Of a stretch of DNA of 64,000 nucleotides, positions 1 through 13,600 are shown piece after piece. The notes beneath the pieces are model-generated. The model was not told the DNA's origin, did no database searches, and worked only from the letters and a program-made list of their open reading frames with translations. Positions within the stretch are counted from its first letter, which is position 1. Each line of letters starts with the position of its first letter. The DNA is taken from positions 744,001-808,000 of the forward strand of contig VWPU01014135.1 in the NCBI GenBank assembly GCA_013398955.1, written 5' to 3'. The translations under genes were made by a program, and so were the position numbers. This stretch comes from Callaeas wilsoni. Its lineage: Eukaryota; Chordata; Aves; Passeriformes; Callaeidae.

Positions 1-1626
1 TAACTAACAGACAGTTGGACATCAGAAAGAGACGTTTTCCCCACCCAGTCAACAACTGTGCAGGCACACTGATGATAAAGAGAAGTTTTTACACATCTTA
101 ATCCTAAGCAGGGATCCTAACGGGAAATGTCACCCCTGAATTTTCCCAGCCTACTCAGAATCCAAGAGAAAAGAAAGTCAATAAAACCAAAGCATTCAGA
201 ACAAAATTCACCCTAATCTGGAAGTGGACTACCAGTAAAAAAGAGAAACAACCTGAAGCAATTTTGGAGATGCTTAGGGCCAGAAACAAAATCAGAAGGA
301 AAACCCCACCAGAACCTCAGGCACAGAGGGATGTAGAATTTTACTGCAGTGATGTGACAAGAGAATTGCTGTCCCCCTTGAGAGGATGTTGCTATACAGG
401 CATGAACCATGAACATGTGCTTGGGTACTGCAAGTTTCTTCCCCTGCTTGATTTAGAAACAAAATCTCCTGCAGCACCAACCTGTGACAAAAGGAAGTAC
501 AACACAACCCTCACTAATGTGTTCTCACAATACATTGGATTGTAATGTTGGAAACAGTAACTTGCTCAGTGATAAAATAATGAATCACTCAAATTCATGT
601 TTTACAATAAAGATATGAGAGGTTAAGTTCAGCAAATCAGTGCGAGTTGCTAGAATAAAGCAACTCAGAACTCAGATTCCAGAGTGACAGGGATACTTGA
701 GTGTAAATGAGCACAAATATTGAAGACAGTTACTTTCCAGAACAGATAGCTCTATAGACTCATATATTTAAACCCAAAGAAAAATGGACTAAACTAATGA
801 ACTTTCAAAGCTGACAACATTTTACTTTGTCAACAAGAAACCCACGTGTGCCTGCAAACACACACACAAGTCAGACTGGTAACACCTTTAATTTTTGCTC
901 AGTAAAAAGTGGACACACTGTTTTAGAGAATCCCATCACATCAATCCTTCACAGGCACTGATCCTACACATTTCTATTTTGAAAATTTCTTGGTTAAATG
1001 TATTTTTGAGTGTGTGGCAGGACAGCAGCTCTCCACACAGGCAAGAACCTTTCTGAACAGCTTATTTGGAAGAGACTACGACAAACCTTTCAAAATACAG
1101 ACACGTTTTAACCAACTAGAAGGAAGTTCAGGTTTGGCTACCAGAGACTGTACTCACTAAAGTACTTGTGATGATTTTCTCAGGTATTTACCTGAGATGG
1201 GCAGGATGGGCACTGCTAGAATTCGTGTCACGTTCCACAGCCCTACTAAGGTACTTGCAATGATTTTCTCTATTTACCTGCTCTGGATTTGCAGTCCACT
1301 AGAATTCCTGTCATGTCCTACAGCATTTTCTCTTAAGTTTGACTTAAAACAACATTTTAGAAGAGTTACTGAGCTTTCACAGATCGTAACTCTAGCCTGC
1401 AGTGAGTGTTAGCGTCCATTTTTAATTACATTACAGACTAATGGACAGATCAGAGCAGCTGAACTCCTCGGCTGCGGTGGTGGGTATTGCTCAGTGTCAG
1501 GAGCAGCCCCAGCGAGCTGGAGCAGGGTGAACTCGCTGCCTCGTCCTTCTCCTCGCTGGGAGAGGCACGGCCGGCGCTCTGCGAGCCACGAGGAGCAGCC
1601 CGGAGCGGCTGGGAGAGGTGCCTTAC
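1..1626 (-). other. DACH2: DACH2 intron, downstream of exon 1627-1799 (partial)
   Basis: This is the 5' part of the next DACH2 intron in the direction of transcription; it starts at the donor at 1626-1625 and runs off the left edge. I searched for the next DACH2 linker exon, which should follow SVIK, and did not recognise it. The sequence is ordinary AT-rich intron apart from a diverged tandem duplication at 1157-1330 and a GC-rich flank at about 1480-1626 beside the exon. Confidence 0.8.
1157..1330. repeat. Two-copy tandem duplication, period about 89 bp
   Basis: Two related units follow one another. Copy one starts at 1157 (CTAAAGTACTTG) and copy two at 1246 (CTAAGGTACTTG). Both then share ATGATTTTCTC, TATTTACCTG, CTAGAATTC and TGTCA at matching offsets. 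Scattered substitutions and small indels between the copies point to an old local duplication. No coding role is visible. Confidence 0.75.
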
Positions 1627-1799
1627 CTTGATGACGGAGGCCCCTGCCCTGGAGAGAGGGCTGTGCATCTGCGCCGCCGCTGCCATGTTGGCGATGGTGT
1701 TGAGATGGTTCATCTGGTTCATGGCCATGGCCACCGAGGCCGGGGGGAGGCTGACGGGGAGCAGGGGGTGCGGCATCATCATGAAGGGCAGGTCTATCC
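1627..1799 (-). CDS. DACH2: DACH2 internal coding exon (linker, ends in SVIK)
   Basis: This 173-bp exon belongs to a dachshund-family nuclear cofactor, which acts with SIX and EYA proteins in transcription control. On the minus strand a CTCTCCGCAG acceptor (AG at 1801-1800) precedes the exon, and the donor AAG|GTAAGG has GT at 1626-1625. The first two bases complete an AGG arginine codon split with the exon at 4526-4681. The remaining 57 codons read I-D-L-P-F-MMMPHPLLPVSLPPASVA, then a Met/Asn/Ala-rich helix-like run (MNQMNHLNTIANMAAAAQ), ending in SVIK at phase 0. This is the highly conserved family linker. LLPVSLPPASVAMAMNQ and AQMHSPLSRAG fit remembered DACH2; DACH1 has LIPVSLPPASVTMAMSQ and AQVQSPPSR. 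The reading frame also stays open into the downstream intron to about 1450, so ORF length alone would place the exon end wrongly. Comparison is from memory, not a database search. Confidence 0.93.
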
Positions 1800-4525
1800 C
1801 TGCGGAGAGCACGGCCACGTCACTCGGGCACCCCGAACACCACCGCCCAAACCCACGAGCAGAACATCCTAGCAGTCCTGGGCTTGCACAGGGACACAAC
1901 TGCCTGCGCAGCCCAGGGAAGGCTGCCTTGTGCTGGGCAGGGGAACGCGCGGCTGCGGAGTGACGCGAAATGAATACGCGGCTGCGCAAGTTCACCCATC
2001 TCTTTACTAAGAGAAATAAAGGAAAAACTCCCCCCATAAAACATAATTTGCGTGTTTTCCAACGTATCAGATGAATATTTATTAATAATTTTGTCTGATC
2101 AGACACTCCTACCAAGTCTCCTTCCTATTACCACTTCTCGGCAATGTCACGCTAAATTTGTGTATTGGGACTATTCCATGAATCCAGGAGGCTGTGGCTT
2201 GGACTACAGACACCACTGAACGATTGTACAGAAGGTCTGTGAACTGCAACACGTAATGAGAGGTTAAAATTGTTGCCAGAGGTTTTAATTTTCAAAATGT
2301 CACTTTAAATTGTCTTCTGCTATGGATATAAACCGATTTAAGAAGCTATGAAATTTATTTGGACCAACTTGCAGATCTTGACATTGCCAAAAAGGTGAAG
2401 TTACTGCTAGCAAGAATTAGATTCTCATACTTCATTAATATCCATTTCAGCATGTGTATTACTTCTTGTCTTTAGTAATGACTGCACTGGAAAGCAAGAC
2501 CAAGACATCAATTCACTGAAAAAAATTGTTCCAGGTTATTGTGCATTCAAGAGCTCTTTAGAAGGATCACTTGCAGATAACTACTATAGGGCATCCAAAA
2601 TTCATTATTCAGAAAAAAAAAAAAAAAAGACTCATTCTGCCAGACTGAAATGTCTTGTCATTTTTCTAAATGACATTTAGATTAGAAATCCTCATTAAAA
2701 AATTGAGGTGCAAGTATTAAATAATATAAACATACAGGTACTCATTATCATATGCCATTGAGACTGTTTATTGTTAAAAAGTTTTTAACTTTTGGCTCTA
2801 TCCTAACTATTTCAAAGGAGAAGGCCAGTCACCATTCTAGTGTATGACAGAACTAACAATAAAAAAACCATTGACTGACATATCTTATGGTATTCCCATA
2901 GAGTTTGACTCCAGTGGTATAAAAACACCACGGTGCCCACCAGGAAAGGCAGAATTGCAATATTCCCAGCTCCCACACTATTTCTGTTTAACATGAGCAT
3001 ATCATGATCAACAACTGTGATGTCTAATGACTCACTCTCTGTTTTATATGATGATCCACGCCAGTATTAATTGTGATAGGCAATAAGCAAGGCCCACATA
3101 CATCTCCCTTCACTTCAAACCACACTGACAATCCCCTCCAGTGCCTGCATCCACAAGCCTTTGTTCCCCTGCAGATCTCCCTTAACAGCCCAATAATCTT
3201 TCCTCATCCTCTACAGAGTTCCAAAACTCCCAGACACCATCTGGCCACATTGAGTTGTATGTCTACTTAAAGTCCAATTGACATGCAAACTAAATGCAAA
3301 CTACAAACAGAATTTAACAGCACATCACCAGTTTTAAGACACAATCCGTCAAACATTTCAGAGGACTATGAGGAAAATATATCCTGCACTTGCAAATCAT
3401 TGGGCATAATGTCTGACATCCAGTAAACCCTTTAATAGCCTATAGACATTCACCTACTACAAAATCCACTGGAAAATATGCTTAAGAGCAAATAACACAA
3501 TATGCCTGCATGTAAAAGAAATCCAGGTATTGAATTATGCAAGAATATAAAATGAAAGCATAAACTATAGAGAATTTGAGTCCTGTGACCTGGTGACTTT
3601 TAACTACTGACACTTAAACCAAAATGCTCAGGTTGATACTTTCCTACAAAAAAGGAGACTAATTTTGTAGGAGTCATTTCAATAGCTCTGATTTGCTCAC
3701 ATCTGGGGCCTGACAGAGGTAGCAATGAACTGACTACTCCTCAAATTGTGTAAGGAGCCAGAAATGTCACTCATGCACTATAACATTAAAAATCAGCTTT
3801 CAGAATTTTGAGGATGAAGAGCTTGAACAAGCAACAAGAGTTCATAAATAATGAGCTTTTCATTCTTCATCCATCATCAACCATTGGGATAACTTTACTT
3901 CTCATTAATTTTTAAAATGTTAATCCCAAGCATCTTTCTTGGAATACCTTTTTCTTCCTTTCCTTCCCTCTTTGGGTGCAAAGAAGGGGAACTGATGTAT
4001 TCCCACCTGCTCTCTTCCTAAGGGAAAGAGAAGAGATGGCTTTGCAGGGAGCTCTAAGTTCCAAATCCAGCCTGGGTCATTCTGTTCCAGTTGTTTTGGA
4101 TAGTTGGGTTCAGTGGGTGACCTTTTAACTAGACATTTTGCATTTATTCTGTGCTCTCCTATTTTATTTGGTGGGTCAACATTTTCATCTGGAAGAGAAT
4201 TTTCTCACATAGCTAAAATTTTAAGCAACTTTATGATTATTTTTCCTTTCAATCCAAGCCATGGAAATGTCAATTAAATGCTGGCAGTCCCAAACTCAGC
4301 ACTGGGTGACTATTCCAAGAGGGAACAGTCACTTGGACTCGGACTGATTGCAGAGGGTGGCTTGGACATGAGGCACAAGTGCAGCTGGCAGTGGAAGGAC
4401 TGACCCTCTGTCACTCACGTGTCTCCCATCATCTCCCCCCCTCTCTGAGGCTGGGAAGGAAGGCAAGCCCAGCCCCCAGCAGGGCTCCAGGCACTCTTTT
4501 TTCCCAGTAGGATCCCAGTACGTAC
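1800..4525 (-). other. DACH2: DACH2 intron, 2726 bp
   Basis: This intron lies between the exons at 4526-4681 and 1627-1799, with donor GTACGT at 4525-4520 and acceptor AG at 1801-1800. It is AT-rich apart from GC-rich edges beside both exons. It contains a poly(A) run at 2613-2628 and no other coding or repeat structure that I could recognise. It splits an arginine codon (A|GG) after its first base. Confidence 0.88.
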
Positions 4526-4681
4526 TGTTGGTGAGCAGATGGTTCTGCTGGAGAGGGCTGAGCGGGTGTGCACTCCCAAGGCTCGACTGCCCTGACAGTG
4601 TGGGGTGACCAATGCTGTGCTGGGATCCCGTCGTAATGGGAGACTGGAGCTTGTCTTTATCCCAGGAGGACTCACTCCCGC
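4526..4681 (-). CDS. DACH2: DACH2 internal coding exon (SESSWDKDK linker)
   Basis: This 156-bp exon encodes part of the low-complexity linker of DACH2 between its Ski/Sno/Dac and coiled-coil regions. On the minus strand the acceptor is TTTTGCAG (AG at 4683-4682) and the donor is ACA|GTACGT. Its first two bases complete a glycine codon begun in the exon at 30456-30587. It then reads G-SESSWDKDKLQSP, a Ser/Gly/His-rich middle, and PLQQNHLLTN, ending with one base of the next codon. SESSWDKDK and LQQNHLLTN are family signatures and fit DACH2; DACH1 has a recognisably different SDGSWDKE and LQQSHLLPN. The middle part is the least conserved, as expected for a disordered linker. The exon is phase 1-1 and a multiple of three, so it could be skipped without a frameshift. 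Confidence 0.92.
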
Positions 4682-7600
4682 CTGCAAAACAGGGTACAAC
4701 AAACCATGAGTGGCACAAACATTTATTTAGAGACATCTTGCTTGGTTAGCAATGAGCCAACACTCCTCACCACAGCTGAGCACCCGGCACAGGCACAGCA
4801 CCTGGAACCTACACCTGAATTTTTAAAAAACTAAATTAATAAATAAGCATCGGGCAAAAAAATATTTTTAGATGCTTTCAGCATCACCTACTTTCAAAAC
4901 ACTGGTTTGTAGAAACAGGAAAAGCTAAATGCTGGAGGATGAAATCATCAGTCACGATTAAGTAAATGATGAGAACAGGAACATCTGAGAGGCTGAGTCA
5001 CAATCTCCTGCTATCACAGGACATGAGGCCACCAGTCCCTGCCAGAGACTCATCTGCGTCCACCCTCGTGCTCATCAGGTCTCTGCACTGTCAGTCCTGG
5101 AGGCACCTGGCCATTTCCTCCCTCCAGTGTCACCACATTTCAGCTGAAATTCACCCCTGAAGAGCTTACAACAGTTTATCCTTCAGCTCGGCTATCTTTG
5201 AGCTTCAGAAGCTCCCCCTCCACTGCTGGGCTTGACCCTGGGGATGCCCCACGTGAAACCCTTCACTTCGTGGGTTAAATGAGCCAGGCACAGGCTGTGC
5301 TTGGAAATCATCAATGTTCAGGAATTTCAACTCAGGAGTCCAGATATCTATCATGCATAGTAGTAACTGCCTACAGCAAACACAGAGTCCAGAAAACTGA
5401 GTATTTGATGTCTCAGATCTCTGTCTGGTCTTCTGAAGAAGAGTGTTCTGCAACAATTTTACAGACTGTCGTTTTTTCAGTATTACGCACTTGAAAGCTG
5501 GTTAAGTAGACAATGTTAGTGAATTCCAAAATACATCTGGTCCGCAAAACAAAATATCTAAGAAAAGTTATATTGAACATTTCTAGAGTTAAAAGGTATT
5601 TGAAGATCACTCCCCTCTCAGGTACACCCCACACTGTCACTTAGATTACAGATTGTTACAAAAACATGTAACTGCAGTATTGATTTTGTTTTGAATTTAT
5701 GAACAAGAATCTCAATTAGACTAAGTAAACAGATTACTGGAGTGCAGCAGATAGAGGCAGCAAGCAAAAAACCATTTTAATTGAATATGAAAGTAACAGA
5801 GAAATTCCATTCCTTATGACAACATTTGGCTAATAAACATGATTAATACTGCTGAATGCAAAAGTTTGAAAGATCAGTGATTGAGAAAAAAGGAAAACAC
5901 TCCATCATTTTAGCACTATGTCCAAGTATGAATTACCTTCCTATAAAAGAGCTGTAATTTGTAAAATGATGAGTAATACACTGACAAAGAAAGATACACT
6001 GAATTATGCCATGTGATATAATACAGCATGGCGTAGTGCAGTAATTAGAACTACTACAGTTGAGGCTGTGTCAGCATCTTTGTTATTTAATATACTGTAT
6101 ATCAGCTCTTTCAAATAACATTTGACTGTTATTTAGTGTAGAAGTTGCTCACTTTTGACTATTGTGAATCTGGGGTGGTATTATTTGGTGTGTCTCACAA
6201 GTTAAATGCGTGATTTATGAAGGACTTTCTGAGGAAATGTCGAGCATTTGACTTTACCAAGTGAGTTTTCATTTTCTCCATATGCTTTTTCAAGAAATTT
6301 AACATTTACACTCTATTCTTCCTCAAAAAACAGACATACTTTTCCACAAATTTTTTGCTTAGAAACAGATTTTGTAGCTGTGACTTCACGTATCAGGGCA
6401 CTGGCCACAAAAATCGGGCCCAAGACAGTTTGTTGGGGAAAAACTGAGTCTTCATCTGAAAGTTTCCCTCTCCCTGTGTTCTTCTGCCCCGGGTAGTTCC
6501 AGCCCTAGGCACGGATGGTCTAAGCTCAGCTCATGTCGTTAATCCTGGGAGTTTCTCTTGCCTTGCAGAGCCTCGTGGCCCTGAGGCTGCAGCAGCAGAG
6601 CCCCACCAGCTCTCTGAGCCCAGCTCTACAACTGCGGCACGTTCCGGAGGAAAACTCCATTATTCCCAATTTACAGATGGAGAACTGCCCTGTGAAGAAA
6701 AGTGACTTGCTTAAGGAAACCCAGGAAATCTGCAATGGAAGGGGAAACCGAATTTAAATTATGTCATACAGTCCAAATCACTGAACCAGTTCTCCTTACA
6801 GATGGGGACAATAATAACTTTTTCCCTCTGCAAATTCCACTTGTAAATCTGCTCCAGTATTCAGTGCCAGCAACACAAGAATAAATTGCAATACACTTAT
6901 CTCTACAGACCATTCCTGTATTCTTATGTTCCCTATCACTTCTCCTTAGAGAAAGAAAAAATACAGCTGAGTGTACGATGTATAATAAAAGTGGATGTTA
7001 AATGAAATGCATCCTTAGCCTGCAGTGTCCCACAGATAGCAGCTCCATCTCTCCAATCTGGACTGCATTTACTATGTCGTAGGAAGTCTCTTAAAAATAA
7101 AATAATAATTAGAACCGTTCATACCTAGTACTGCTCAGGTGTGAAGTGTTTTGTAAGGGCAGTGTGATCAGCTCCAGGTGGGAAAGCTGAAGGGCAGAAT
7201 TAGGATTTCCTCCCTGTTACACCAGTGGGGAAACTGAACTGGAAACAAGTCAGGGCTCGTGGTCCTACTCCTGTGCCCTATACCACAGACACCTTTGATT
7301 CCTCCTACCCACAGTCCCTTTGCACAGTTAAAAAATATCCATTTAAAAAAAAAATTGCTTTCTTCCCTGGAGTATCTGTGCCCATAGAGTAAGAAAAAGA
7401 TTGCATACAAATTTACAGCAAGCCAGAAGAAGATTCACAGTATAAACCACAAGTATGTGACATGCAAACCTGTGCTGATATACTCAGGCCTTTAAATGCC
7501 ACGCAACGTTAAAAAAAGGTATTTATTTTTGAGCATACAATTTTCTTATTTGGTAACACAGTTGTCAGCATGCTTGATCAGCAAATACATATCTGACATG

Positions 7601-10600
7601 CAACATATCAATGTGTATTTTCAAATTCTTTGTTGCCATAACAATTAGAAGTGAATATAACTATAAAAACTGAATCCTTCTGAATGCTTCAAATTCATGT
7701 TTCACCACAATTTTTCAGATTTCTGTTCATCGCCATTTTTTGTCCAAACAGGTGCCATCCACAAGGCAAAGATGTCACTTTTTGATTTTAATTTTTTTTT
7801 TTTTTATTTTCAATCCTTCCTTTTGGATGATGAGCTTATAGTATATACAGAGATGTATTTCAACTTATTTCTTTTAGGTATATAAAACATAAGGGGAAAA
7901 ACATATGGAAAAAAGGAAATAAACATACACTAAGAAAAATGAGACAACAGGAAACAGCAATGGCACCTACCTCTTTTATATGAAGGGAAATACAACTTTT
8001 TATTTATTTTACATGAGAAGTATATTTCATTTTAAAATATGAGTAACTTGATACATGAGTGTCATAGGAATATTATTAGAGCACCCAGAAGTCTGTTATT
8101 TGTCAAAATGCCAATACATCATTTATACACTTTACCAAAAGCTTTATGTTCGACACTCTTACCCACCACCCACATGACCTTCCCTCCAACAGAGAAAACT
8201 GAAGGACAGAAAGGTAATTTTTCCTTATCTTGTTTGCATTCTGGTCGATCTTGTCCCAGAACAGATTGTACTCAGCATCAGAAAAGAGAAAGAGAGACAA
8301 GGACCTGCACCCCCAGAGCTCCGGATGCTCGGCAGGTGCAGGCACAGAGCTCCTGGGTTCCCAGCCACGGCCAGGATCAAGTGGGAGAAGCCTGGGCTGC
8401 CTCACCCAGCCCGCTCAGAGCACGCAGCAGAGCTGTGGTGCAAGCTCTGCTTTCACATGTGCACCTCAAGACACAACCTGGATAAAAAACCAGCCTGAGT
8501 GTCTGCACTGACCAGGGCACACAGCAAGATGGGCTCCACGTGGATTTGGGCAGTTATTTACTCTGTGCTAAATGAACTCTGCTGTTTACCAGTCTGAACA
8601 GGTTATTTGAGATAAGTTATTTACCAGTGCACAGATGACACCGATGTTCAACTAAGCAGCAGCAGAAATCAGGTGAATTTAGGAGTTAAATCCCAGGTAC
8701 CACGAACAAACAGGGAAAATCAGCCCAAGCAATACAGTGACCTGCTGGCAGTGACAGACCCCCAGAGACCCTCTGGAAGGGGATTTACCAGCACATACGG
8801 GTCTGTAAGCCAAGTGTGTAACTTTTGTTTTATTTATTTGAAGGAAATACGAGTGACAAGCTCAGCTTCATTTTTTCTGAAAATGCTGCTACTCACTCAT
8901 CATCAACTTCAGAAATTTTTTAAGACTGCTCTTAAAGCCAAAGTTTTCTAGCAATAAGCCTGTTTGTGCATTTCTATTCTTCACAACAAAACCCCAAAAT
9001 CTCTCTTTTTTTTTTTTCTTTTTTGGCGAAGGCATATCTGTAGTGATTAAATTAATATCTTGAGTTTAGGTATTGAAAGATCTCCAGAAAGTAATCAGAG
9101 TTCAATTCGGTGACAGCTTCTTTTCATTTGGTTTCAAATTCATTTTATCAGCCGTAAGTCTGTCTGGTTGAGCTAAATGAAATCCTCTCTGTCAGAGCTA
9201 CCTTCGAATTCCACAACCACACTGTTTCAATCTATGTCTGTCATTTTACTTTTCCTTGTGATACATTCCTGAAAAATTGAACACCAATTGTAAAGAGCAA
9301 TACCATCTTCACTGGCCAATTTTATTCTCAAATTATTTTTAAGCACATTTTTCATCCTGTTGGGCATATTAAGCATAACAACAGCTGCAAAGAAAAAAGT
9401 ATTCAGTGCATTGCAATTTCAGCACTGGGCACACCAAAGTATGGTTCTCACCTCTAACTTCTTTTCTAAGTGTCCAGCACATACAGGGCCTTTGAAAATT
9501 TTTGGATTATACTGAACCCCATTACTCCCAAAATAACACAGGCCTTTTTGCCAGCATTCCTAATCTCTACGTTTTCAGGTGTTCGAGACTATTTTACCAA
9601 TATCCCAGTCTCACCCTGATATTGGGAAAAATGGTCACTTTTTTGGCCTATGCAGAATATCCTCTGCACAAACATTTCAGCCTACAACTTTCCGTCAATA
9701 TTTTCTTGGTATCAGCCTTTGAGTGTCGCAGGAAGACAAGATTAGGTCGAAAACAATTTTTGTCAGATTTGATAAACTGAGAATCTCGCTGCAGGAGGGT
9801 TAGGAAGAGACCACCCAGGTCTCATTCCTGGTCAAGTGTCATTTTCCTGTCAGAAAACCATAAAACTGCTCTGGGTCAGGATTATGACCCATTTAACCCC
9901 AAATTCTGTCCCTTGTGTTAGCAGTGGATAATGTTATTTACGGAGGCCACGCAAGTGTGGACACTTTCTCTGGTCCCTTATTACTCCCAAACGAAATTCT
10001 GAACTTTGAAAACAGGAACAAGATTTTTAATCAGCCCCTAAAATCATTACACTCATCTGAAAATCTAAATGGCAGATCTGCAATGCATCTAAAGCTTCAA
10101 TCCATGGATTTGTGTGGCTGTGCGTATTCAGCTGTATCAACTTTTGAATTGTGCCCTACAAGAAAGCCATGAAAGTCTGTAGGGTAAGATATTAAAACTC
10201 AAGAAATCCAGTGATGGCTTTACTGGGCTACTTCCAAAAACTTATCAAGTGGTTCAGCAGATGTAATTACTGCTTAGCCCTGCCAAGGCTTCGAAATGTG
10301 CCCATTAATTCAGCAATTCCCAATCTGTCCATCAGTCAGTCATACTTAAAAAATATGTCTGTCAGGACTTAGGTGAAGTAATCTGCTGATAATTACACAA
10401 TAAGAAGGCATCTGAAATCTGAATATCATTTCTAAACTTTTCGAAAAGTCTCGATGACAGCAAAATCAAAGTTTATTTCACAGCAAACAGGACATTGAAG
10501 ATAACTGGGAATATGTCAGAATATTTGATGCCAATTTAATTAAGAACAATTATTTCCAGGAAGATACTTTTTAAGAATATAAAAGCAGAGTTGCAGTATT

Positions 10601-13600
10601 TATCTAGGAACCTAACCATCCCTCCCAAACCATCAACTGCTTCCTTTAAAGCGAACAAAGAAGCAAGAAGGTGGTAAATGAAATGTGTTGTGAGGTTGCC
10701 ACGTGCTGATGGATGATTCTGGTGCTGAAGCACAGCCCCAGCCGAGTCTCCTCAGTGCCAGTTACCTTGGCAGCTGTGACTGTCCTTCCAGGGGCCTTTC
10801 CAGCCAAAACAAAATCTCACCATTACACACAGGTGCTCGGTGCCCGAGGCCCTGAACAGCAGGAAACCTTTTCTCTCTCTCACACCAGACAGAGCCATTC
10901 ATCCCTGAAAACTGCATCCACAAAAATGCTCCTAAAATACAACTAAGTGTTTTCTACAGCTTTCTACAACCGGTGTAGATGAAAAAGCAGCTGCAGAAAT
11001 TAAAACTTCAGTGTCACCTTCAGTACCTACAGCTGAACTCCAAAACCCCAAACACACCTCAGTGACTCAACTCACACAAGCACAGCACCCCTAAGAAGAT
11101 GAAACGTCAGACTGACAGAAATGCAGACATGAACCCTTGTAACAATTGTCACTAAAATGCACTGGCACTCACAAGCACCTCTCAGGGTTAGATGCCTGTA
11201 CCTGCACCATATGAAAAACCAGCTGGTGTTATTTGAAGGTGTGTTTTGGGAGGGTTAACTTGGCATTTGTTGTCTTCCTCTGACATCTCCCAGTTCTTGC
11301 AGATTTAATACTAAGTTATAAAACTCTACTCAGTTTCTTCTATGGAACGTGAAGTACATTTATTGCTAACATTTTTAGCAACAACCGTGTGACTTTAATG
11401 CTATTTATTTTCTTATACAAAGATAAGAATGATGTACTAGAACATGGTATCTTTTCTGGTTTAGGACCATCAACAAAAAACCTGTTTTCTACTGCAGGAC
11501 CATAGCCTGCCTTCAGAAACACGTTCATTTCACAGAGAGAAAGAAGGTCAAAATTCTGGTCTGTCATGTTTTTATTACTGTTGATGATGCACAAGCCAGA
11601 AATAAAACAGCTTAACTTTCAGATCTTGAATATAGTTTGCAGGGCTGCCTGCCAGAAAGGATAAAACATACATCCTTCTGAACTCCACCACTGCAGCCAG
11701 CAAGCAGGGAACTAGGATTTGTATTCCAGTGATGGTAATCACCCATACCCTCGCTCACCACAATTTACAATTTTCTGCTTTTAAAAAATTACTTAATATT
11801 TTCCCACACTTAACAAGTTACTGAAAGAACCACTGAGACACATGTACTGTGTATTTTTACCATGACTGTAACTAGGCAGATAGTTTAGTTTGCTTCTGAG
11901 AGGCTTTGAGAACGTCTTGACATCCAGGACAGACAGGTAACTACAAAATCAGGTTATTCGAGTGTCAACAATTCATCATTTACTATTTCTTTGAAATAAT
12001 TATCAAGAACAGTTCAAGTTACAGATGGCAATCTGCTGAGTTAATCTGCAGTGACATAAATGGATCACGTATTTATAATCTTTCCAAGATCTCCTAATAC
12101 TAAAAGAACTCTATATAACACAAAGTATGGCTTGAAAGAATCTAATAAAGTCTGCAGCCTTAATACACACTTGGACACTCTTCCGAACCTCCAGCATCTG
12201 CACCAAATTCAGTGGAGGTTTTTACCAGAGAAGGAGAGGCTGCCAAGGGATGCCCAACACACTTTTAGACAGAAGAAGGTCTCTAGTGAGATTCAGTGCC
12301 ACAGGCCCCGTTTCCACACGGGATCAGTGAGCGCAGCCGCTTGCGCAGTCCCACCAAGGAGAGTCAGGATGGGAACTCTGGCAAGGTGCATATTCATTCT
12401 GAAGGTGCTCCGTTTCCTCCATCTGACAGCTGATCCCTGGCACTAAATACTACTGACTTCCAAAAAACTGAGAGTGCTGCCAAAACCAGGAGAGCCCGTG
12501 AGTGAACCAAATTCGCATAAAAGGACAGCAGGGACATCTACTGTGTTTCACTTAATGCCAGCCTAAAAATAACACACAAAACCCCCTGAACTACTTTAGC
12601 AGCCAACTTTGTATTTCCTTTCACAACCACTTTCATTTGTGCTCACAGTAATATCTGAATGGATTCCTACCACAGCACTTGGACATCTCCCACATTCACT
12701 CCATCTTCGCTTTTCAGAACATTTCTCTCGTTCAGCAAGCTTAGCCACTGGGTATATCACCTCCAGAAAGACTCTTCTCCAGGAATGCCAGTGGGAGTTT
12801 TGGATTAGCTTCTCTAAGGAGCAGGATCAAACCCCTAGAACTGACCAACGATGTCAAATAAACCATTCCTAAACTTGTTATTGTGTAAAGGATACTCTGC
12901 ATCTTCAAGCTAGTATTTCTTTCTGAGCTATACAAAGCAATAAGTAACAACTACCATCAGAACAAACATTTTTAAAATGTTGGTATTAATACCAGATAAA
13001 GTCAAACTATTTCTTAAGAAGAGAAAGTGAGAGGCTTCTGAAACAAAACAGAATATAGCTCAGTGCCAAGCTGAACTTAACTAAGCTTGAGGTTTTGGAC
13101 AGGATTCATTTCTGCTTGTGGTATAAGTATGCACCACCTTGATTATCATTTAAAAAAATATTGACAGCTTGCCTTCTCATACCAATGCCTGGTAACAAAT
13201 TCCAAATGTTTTGTCACATTTCTTGTGAGCAATGCCATCTGCCAGAGGTGGCATTTCATGGCTGTTTACCCTGACTCCCTCCAAGAATTCATCTGCCACT
13301 ATCTAATGCTGCCTGAATAAAGGGGATTAAGACTCTGATGCAACAGAGACTATTGATAATTTGGTATAATTGGGAAGAAATGAAGATAAATGAGGTTGAG
13401 GATGGAGAGGCAATTAGTTGAGCTGCCTGTACAGCTGTGTTCTCGGCCTGGCTCCCCTGGCCTTTTCTTTGGTGAGGTATGTGCAAATTAAACATAATGA
13501 CAAATACACTCTTCTCAAAGCTCTTTAGTTTGTGAAGCTTGAAGATCTGTTTTTCACTTCTGAGATTCTGTGTGAAAAGAAAAAGGACAGAGGATCACTC

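Noticed and set aside
12060..12446. 128-codon plus-strand open frame
   Set aside because: No family signature, and its reading crosses regions of differing composition. Treated as chance.
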